Positions 63,601 to 64,000 of a stretch of 64,000 nt of DNA are shown piece by piece (positions within the stretch are counted from its first letter, which is position 1; every line of letters begins with the position of its first letter). The notes beneath the pieces are model-generated. The model had not been told where the DNA came from. It saw nothing but the letters and a program-made list of their open reading frames with translations, and searched no databases. Source of the stretch: Dasyornis broadbenti. Taxonomy: Eukaryota; Chordata; Aves; Passeriformes; Dasyornithidae. The translations under genes were made by a program, and so were the position numbers. The stretch covers positions 80,993 to 144,992 of the forward strand of contig VZRN01006384.1 in NCBI GenBank assembly GCA_013397935.1. The letters are read 5' to 3'.

Positions 63601-64000
63601 AGAAAGATGCATGGGCATGGATGTTAAGGATGAGACACACTGATCAGTATTGCAAGAAGTTCATGCCTTCCTGATAACTGTCATGTATCTGTTCTGGGAT
63701 GAGAGGTCTTGGATCAAGACCTGCAAAATTGTCACTCCGCTGTAATTTGTTTAAAATATAGTCATGTCCCCCACACTCTTCATTGAGGAACTTTTGTCAC
63801 ACCACTGTGATGTTTGCCTTTTAGGAAAATCTGTCTGCGTTTAAATACGATCCCAACATCAATATTTTGCTGCTACCTCTTCACACTGGTTCCAATGGAC
63901 TAAACATCATTGAAGCAACTCACGTTCTGCTTGTGGAGCCCATTCTGAATCCAGCACATGAACTACAGGCTATTGGCAGAGTACATCGTATTGGCCAAAC
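21057..64000 (+). CDS. SHPRH: SHPRH, SNF2/H15/PHD/RING helicase and E3 ubiquitin ligase; 27 coding exons, 3' end cut by the window
   Basis: This entry covers the whole gene; each exon is listed separately. The exons join in phase into about 1,635 codons. SHPRH is a nuclear vertebrate relative of yeast Rad5. With RAD18 and UBC13-MMS2 it promotes K63-linked polyubiquitination of PCNA, supporting error-free bypass of DNA damage (family knowledge). Seen here: Walker A lysine K381 in DEMGLGKT; H15 domain about 444-520; PHD finger 672-719 with ligands C674, C676, C690, C693, H698, C701, C716, C719; DEAQ motif II 832-835; SGTP motif III 860-863; RING 1444-1490 with C1444, C1447, C1460, H1462, C1465, C1468, C1487, C1490; motif VI near 1625-1635. 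The H15 and PHD modules lie between motifs I and Ia, and the RING lies inside the second helicase half. The start MSSRRKRAPP matches the mammalian start as I recall it. About 60 residues should follow beyond 64000. No frameshift or internal stop was found. Confidence 0.97.
22084..22213 (+). CDS. SHPRH: SHPRH coding exon 2
   Basis: 130 nt, entered in phase 0 after TTTTCACAG and left in phase 1 at CCAG|GTAATG. It encodes about residues 214-257 (VGIYLLEAGL onward), part of the N-terminal region before the ATPase core. The split codon completes as Asp in exon 3. Confidence 0.95.
24910..25805 (-). mobile_element. CR1 LINE with an internal deletion of the reverse transcriptase
   Basis: Read on the minus strand from 25805: an endonuclease-end segment (NKEGLAGDVMAGGPLG), then the endonuclease-RT linker (KKRVYDLWKKG), then directly the ORF2 C-terminal segment (CTQVWVPHYKKE, LEHISYEEQLRQLALFSLEK) and the 3' tail at 24910. 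The RT domain is absent, with the junction near 25365 and a frame change there. It is inactive. Confidence 0.88.
28210..28690 (+). mobile_element. Retroviral solo LTR, sense to SHPRH, about 150 bp before exon 3
   Basis: The start (GGTTTCAGCTGGGATAAAGT) and the internal block CCAAAGGGATATTCCA match the 4541 LTR; the second half differs. It contains TTATAAAT near 28456 as a possible TATA box, an ATT-rich tract (about 28605-28650) and a TTATTAAAC motif near its 3' end. It belongs to a related ERVL-like family, named from memory only. No internal viral genes are present. Confidence 0.6.
28605..28650. repeat. ATT/GTT-rich simple repeat
   Basis: Imperfect trinucleotide tract within the LTR at 28210-28690. 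Confidence 0.7.
28838..29056 (+). CDS. SHPRH: SHPRH coding exon 3 (GC donor)
   Basis: 219 nt after the acceptor GTATGCAG. It encodes an acidic stretch (DELEEDEEES) followed by the conserved RPYQ-type Q-motif region (LRPYQSEAVNWML) that starts SNF2 helicases. The next exon requires the exon to end with G at 29056 in phase 1, so the intron starts GCAAGT. This is a GC-AG intron. Confidence 0.93.
29057..29368 (+). other. SHPRH intron 3, GC-AG type
   Basis: The donor is GCAAGT and the acceptor CTCCATAG. Exon phase allows no GT donor here: the nearby GT at 29061 would break the frame of ENALHF in exon 4. The donor matches the usual GC-intron consensus at positions +3 to +6. Confidence 0.9.
29369..29447 (+). 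CDS. SHPRH: SHPRH coding exon 4
   Basis: 79 nt after the acceptor CTCCATAG. It begins ENALHFLWRE and ends in phase 2 at GGCTG|GTACGT. It continues the region just before the Walker A motif. Confidence 0.94.
30236..30386 (+). CDS. SHPRH: SHPRH coding exon 5 (Walker A)
   Basis: 151 nt after the acceptor GATTTGTAG, with donor GAG|GTAAGG. It carries SNF2 motif I, GGILADEMGLGKT, with nucleotide-binding lysine K381. It ends in phase 0. Confidence 0.97.
31526..31631 (+). CDS. SHPRH: SHPRH coding exon 6
   Basis: 106 nt between the acceptor GCATTAG and donor CCCA|GTAAGT. It encodes a lysine-rich linker (residues 407-442) between motif I and the H15 domain. This kind of linker is poorly conserved between birds and mammals. 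Confidence 0.92.
32131..32387 (+). CDS. SHPRH: SHPRH coding exon 7 (linker-histone H15 domain)
   Basis: 257 nt between TTCATACAG and CAG|GTAAAA. It encodes the H1/H5-like winged-helix domain (about residues 444-520, from VMILAAVKEM to the LGKNYK turn), including the IYRYD and RNRRLLKR helices. In linker histones this fold binds nucleosomal DNA. Here it sits inside the ATPase core. Confidence 0.95.
32388..33768 (+). other. SHPRH intron after exon 7
   Basis: 1.4 kb, of which about 950 bp is an antisense CR1. The part before it has no coding evidence. Confidence 0.85.
32768..33716 (-). mobile_element. CR1 LINE fragment with part of the RT domain
   Basis: The minus strand reads LSGAADISEGWDAIQRDLDK and LEKWAHGNLMQFNKTKCKVL from the RT region, then C-terminal pieces in changing frames, ending in the CR1 3' end at 32768. 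The expected FADD catalytic box reads SADN, so the copy is dead. It is the longest contiguous CR1 stretch here and stops about 50 bp before exon 8. Confidence 0.92.
33769..34464 (+). CDS. SHPRH: SHPRH coding exon 8 (PHD finger and motif Ia)
   Basis: This is the longest exon, 696 nt (232 codons, phase 0 at both ends), from TTTGTAG to CTG|GTAAGA. The first 144 residues are a low-complexity Ser/Lys/Glu linker. The C4HC3 PHD finger follows (residues 672-719), then the conserved TLIISPSSICHQWVDEI, helicase motif Ia. An antisense CR1 ends about 50 bp upstream of the exon. Confidence 0.96.
34465..36892 (+). other. SHPRH intron after exon 8
   Basis: 2.4 kb of AT-rich unique-looking DNA with no repeat I can name. 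Exon 8's frame runs on about 80 codons into it, but the conserved protein continues in exon 9. Confidence 0.7.
36893..37144 (+). CDS. SHPRH: SHPRH coding exon 9 (DEAQ motif II)
   Basis: 252 nt, phase 0, from CTCCATAG to AAG|GTATGA. It contains the motif Ib region (VVITTYDVLR) and the Walker B box LDEAQMVE. DEAQ, rather than DEAH, is the SHPRH form. The exon is noticeably GC-richer than its introns. Confidence 0.96.
37145..39934 (+). other. SHPRH introns after exons 9 and 10
   Basis: 37145-37935 and 38015-39934 hold no recognisable element. Confidence 0.7.
37936..38014 (+). CDS. SHPRH: SHPRH coding exon 10 (motif III)
   Basis: 79 nt from TTTTATTAG to GAAG|GTGAGA. It encodes LSGINRWCVSGTPVQRGLE, including helicase motif III (SGTP, residues 860-863), which couples ATP hydrolysis to DNA movement in SNF2 enzymes. 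Confidence 0.96.
39935..40098 (+). CDS. SHPRH: SHPRH coding exon 11
   Basis: 164 nt from TCTTGGCAG to CAA|GTAAAT. It encodes DLYGLILFLGVDPY through AKKDVIDQ, the segment after motif III. It is followed by a very short intron of 90 bp. Reading through that intron would add about 17 residues and then stop. Confidence 0.95.
40189..40445 (+). CDS. SHPRH: SHPRH coding exon 12
   Basis: 257 nt from AAATTTCAG to AAAAG|GTGAAT. It encodes IQIPPQTENIHWLHFSPVE, the H-x4-CC region (HRQHEVCCQD) and LRLRQACCHPQ, the conserved end of the SNF2 N-terminal half. Confidence 0.96.
40446..43191 (+). other. SHPRH intron after exon 12
   Basis: 2.7 kb with no recognisable repeat or RNA gene. Open frames of 60-80 codons occur on both strands and look random. 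Confidence 0.7.
43192..43313 (+). CDS. SHPRH: SHPRH coding exon 13
   Basis: 122 nt from CTTTTCAG to AAAG|GTAAGA. It encodes TMTMEELLASLQKK and HRQLVCALNGLAG, the start of the SHPRH-specific middle region, which is predicted mostly helical. Confidence 0.95.
43314..47681 (+). other. SHPRH introns after exons 13 and 14
   Basis: 43314-45831 and 45921-47681 are AT-rich with short A and T runs. A 118-codon frame at 44167-44523 is hydrophobic but has no homology I recognise and no codon-level support. Confidence 0.65.
45832..45920 (+). CDS. SHPRH: SHPRH coding exon 14
   Basis: 89 nt from TTAATTCAG to CAA|GTGAGT. It encodes EYALAVELYREVLRSSEEHK, a charged amphipathic helix resembling a TPR-like helix pair, in the middle region. 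Confidence 0.94.
47682..47771 (+). CDS. SHPRH: SHPRH coding exon 15
   Basis: 90 nt, phase 0, from ATATTTAG to GAG|GTAAAC. It encodes RLHSTHNLMELLAKHPGIPP and continues the helical middle region. Confidence 0.94.
47772..49825 (+). other. SHPRH intron after exon 15
   Basis: 2.05 kb carrying an old antisense CR1 (48345-48790); otherwise nothing recognised. Confidence 0.75.
48345..48790 (-). mobile_element. Old, diverged CR1 LINE fragment
   Basis: Follows the minus-strand CR1 3' layout: GAAAGGGACCTTCAGATG, CAGAGCAGGGTCAAC, TGTTCCAGTACTTCA, then GCCATTGTCCCTTGTTCAC. Many substitutions indicate an older CR1 subfamily. Confidence 0.75.
49826..49933 (+). CDS. SHPRH: SHPRH coding exon 16 (GC donor favoured)
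   Basis: 108 nt after CCATGCAG. It encodes AEQLRQHYMSKSNAEVAEAH to ELQRK. Joining to the conserved IHS-SPWW of exon 17 needs the exon to end at AAG (49933) with a GCAGGT donor. An alternative GT donor 4 nt later (49938) is discussed in the findings. Confidence 0.88.
49934..50796 (+). other. SHPRH intron 16 with alternative splice boundaries
   Basis: Bounded by GCAGGT at 49934 and TTTCATACAG at 50796 in the conserved solution. No repeat was recognised inside. Confidence 0.75.
50797..50939 (+). CDS. SHPRH: SHPRH coding exon 17
   Basis: 143 nt from TTTCATACAG to GAGAA|GTAAGA. It encodes IHSGSPWWLDVIQTAIEYAI and the NYKQQTNKLSMAEK helix. A second AG at 50805-50806 could start the exon 10 nt later. 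Confidence 0.92.
50940..52093 (+). other. SHPRH intron after exon 17
   Basis: 1.15 kb, partly an old antisense CR1 (51418-51850). Confidence 0.8.
51418..51850 (-). mobile_element. Old, diverged CR1 LINE fragment
   Basis: Minus-strand CR1 layout with AGAAGGGACATTCAGAGGTC, TATCTCCAAGGAGGGATATT and CCTGTTCCAGTATTTAG in the expected order. Strongly decayed. Confidence 0.65.
52094..52267 (+). CDS. SHPRH: SHPRH coding exon 18
   Basis: 174 nt from TTCAATCAG to AACAA|GTATGT. It encodes FRDCRGLQYLLTTQLDEVKK onward and the REAVKNLEGPPS segment. It ends in phase 2; the split codon completes as Asn. Confidence 0.95.
52579..52641 (+). CDS. SHPRH: SHPRH coding exon 19 (short)
   Basis: 63 nt from CTGTTGCAG to ATAG|GTAAGT. 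It encodes CVFCKADELFTEYESKLFMH. The CxxC could suggest a minor metal site, but no partner pair is evident. Confidence 0.93.
53698..53923 (+). CDS. SHPRH: SHPRH coding exon 20
   Basis: 226 nt from TGTTTTTAAG to AAG|GTACAG. It encodes VKGQMAIFEEMIEDQEGLVD to LFEAWKKEYK, an acidic then helical stretch between the ATPase halves. Confidence 0.95.
54781..54924 (+). CDS. SHPRH: SHPRH coding exon 21
   Basis: 144 nt, phase 0, from TTCTTATAG to GAG|GTAAAG. It encodes LLHEYWMVLRDHVSAIDELA and the proline-rich PDEPKPNPPVLHIIEPHE. Confidence 0.95.
55818..55834. repeat. Short AT dinucleotide run
   Basis: About eight AT units within the intron after exon 21. Confidence 0.8.
56194..56295 (+). CDS. SHPRH: SHPRH coding exon 22 (coiled coil before the RING)
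   Basis: 102 nt, phase 0, from TTTCATAG to AAA|GTAAGA. It encodes VEQNRVKLLNDKAVAKSQLQ to LTNLEK, a heptad-like helix leading into the RING. Confidence 0.95.
56296..58911 (+). other. SHPRH introns after exons 22 and 23
   Basis: 56296-57105 and 57178-58911. The second splits the RING domain between its first cysteine pair and the rest. No element recognised. Confidence 0.7.
57106..57177 (+). CDS. SHPRH: SHPRH coding exon 23 (RING, first cysteine pair)
   Basis: 72 nt from CTTTATAG to CAG|GTAAGA. It encodes SQDKTTGGVNPEPCPICARQ and provides RING ligands C1444 and C1447. Confidence 0.96.
58912..59100 (+). CDS. SHPRH: SHPRH coding exon 24 (rest of RING)
   Basis: 189 nt from CTGCATAG to AAG|GTGGGT. 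It encodes WAVLTCGHCFCNECIAIII and IKCAICRQTT, supplying C1460, H1462, C1465, C1468, C1487 and C1490 of the C3HC4 RING. This domain recruits the E2 enzyme. All ligands are present. Confidence 0.97.
59101..62662 (+). other. SHPRH intron after exon 24
   Basis: 3.56 kb. It includes a very AT-rich, self-complementary patch near 60340-60400. No LINE, LTR or RNA gene that I can support. Confidence 0.7.
62663..62755 (+). CDS. SHPRH: SHPRH coding exon 25 (helicase C-terminal start)
   Basis: 93 nt from TTTTCAAAG to ACG|GTATTA. It encodes GSHSTKVEAVVRTL and the GAKSLVFST of motif IV. Confidence 0.94.
62756..63824 (+). other. SHPRH introns after exons 25 and 26
   Basis: 62756-63294 ends in a long T run before ACAG. 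63382-63824 is unremarkable. Confidence 0.7.
63295..63381 (+). CDS. SHPRH: SHPRH coding exon 26
   Basis: 87 nt from a T-run and ACAG to CAG|GTACAT. It encodes WQDVLDIISKALYDNNMIFS to ISKFQ and completes motif IV (FST-WQDVL across the junction). Confidence 0.95.
63825..64000 (+). CDS. SHPRH: SHPRH coding exon 27 (cut by the window end)
   Basis: Starts after GCCTTTTAG. The visible 176 nt encode ENLSAFKYDPNINILLLPLH, motif V (HTGSNGLNIIEATHV) and motif VI (QAIGRVHRIGQ, arginine fingers R1629 and R1632). The exon's end and the remaining C-terminus are outside the window. Confidence 0.96.

Noticed and set aside
1..64000. CRISPR arrays, operons, bacterial-type promoters, tRNA or rRNA genes
   Set aside because: This is vertebrate nuclear DNA; no regularly spaced repeats and no cloverleaf with A and B boxes were noticed by eye.

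Overview
This is vertebrate nuclear DNA and almost certainly from a bird. Most repeats are CR1 LINEs, whose ORF2 C-terminal protein fragments can still be read, plus two retroviral LTRs of a type I associate with avian genomes. Coding density is low, introns follow standard vertebrate splice rules, and one assembly gap (N run, 18464-18853) sits in a CpG-rich promoter. I cannot name the species.

The window carries one protein-coding gene that I can support: SHPRH (SNF2, histone-linker, PHD and RING finger helicase) on the + strand. I could follow 27 consecutive coding exons from the ATG at 21057 to the window end at 64000, with reading phase kept at every junction. They give about 1,635 codons. 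The window cuts the gene inside the last helicase motif, so roughly the final 60 residues lie to the right. Domain order is N-terminal region, SNF2 motif I (Walker A), linker-histone H15 domain, PHD finger, motif Ia, DEAQ motif II, SGTP motif III, a long coiled middle region, C3HC4 RING, then helicase C-terminal motifs. This is the Rad5-like architecture of a DNA-dependent ATPase and E3 ubiquitin ligase for PCNA in damage tolerance.

Layout: 1-18.3 kb is intergenic, with an LTR at 4541-5123, CR1 copies at 7110-7325, 16500-17076, 17464-17892 and 18036-18330, a TA microsatellite, and one coding-like relic on the minus strand near 5.9-6.44 kb. 18.34-19.29 kb is the CpG-rich SHPRH promoter and probable 5' UTR exon, interrupted by the gap. 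19.3-21.0 kb is the presumed 5' UTR intron. 21.0-64.0 kb is SHPRH, with four antisense CR1 copies and one sense LTR in its introns.

No wholly new system is apparent. The best second-look items are two non-canonical splice points in SHPRH: a clear GC-AG intron after exon 3, and an intron after exon 16 where a GC-AG solution and an overlapping in-frame GT-AG solution both exist. Other items are the promoter-disrupting gap, the sense LTR just upstream of exon 3, and the unidentified minus-strand coding relic.
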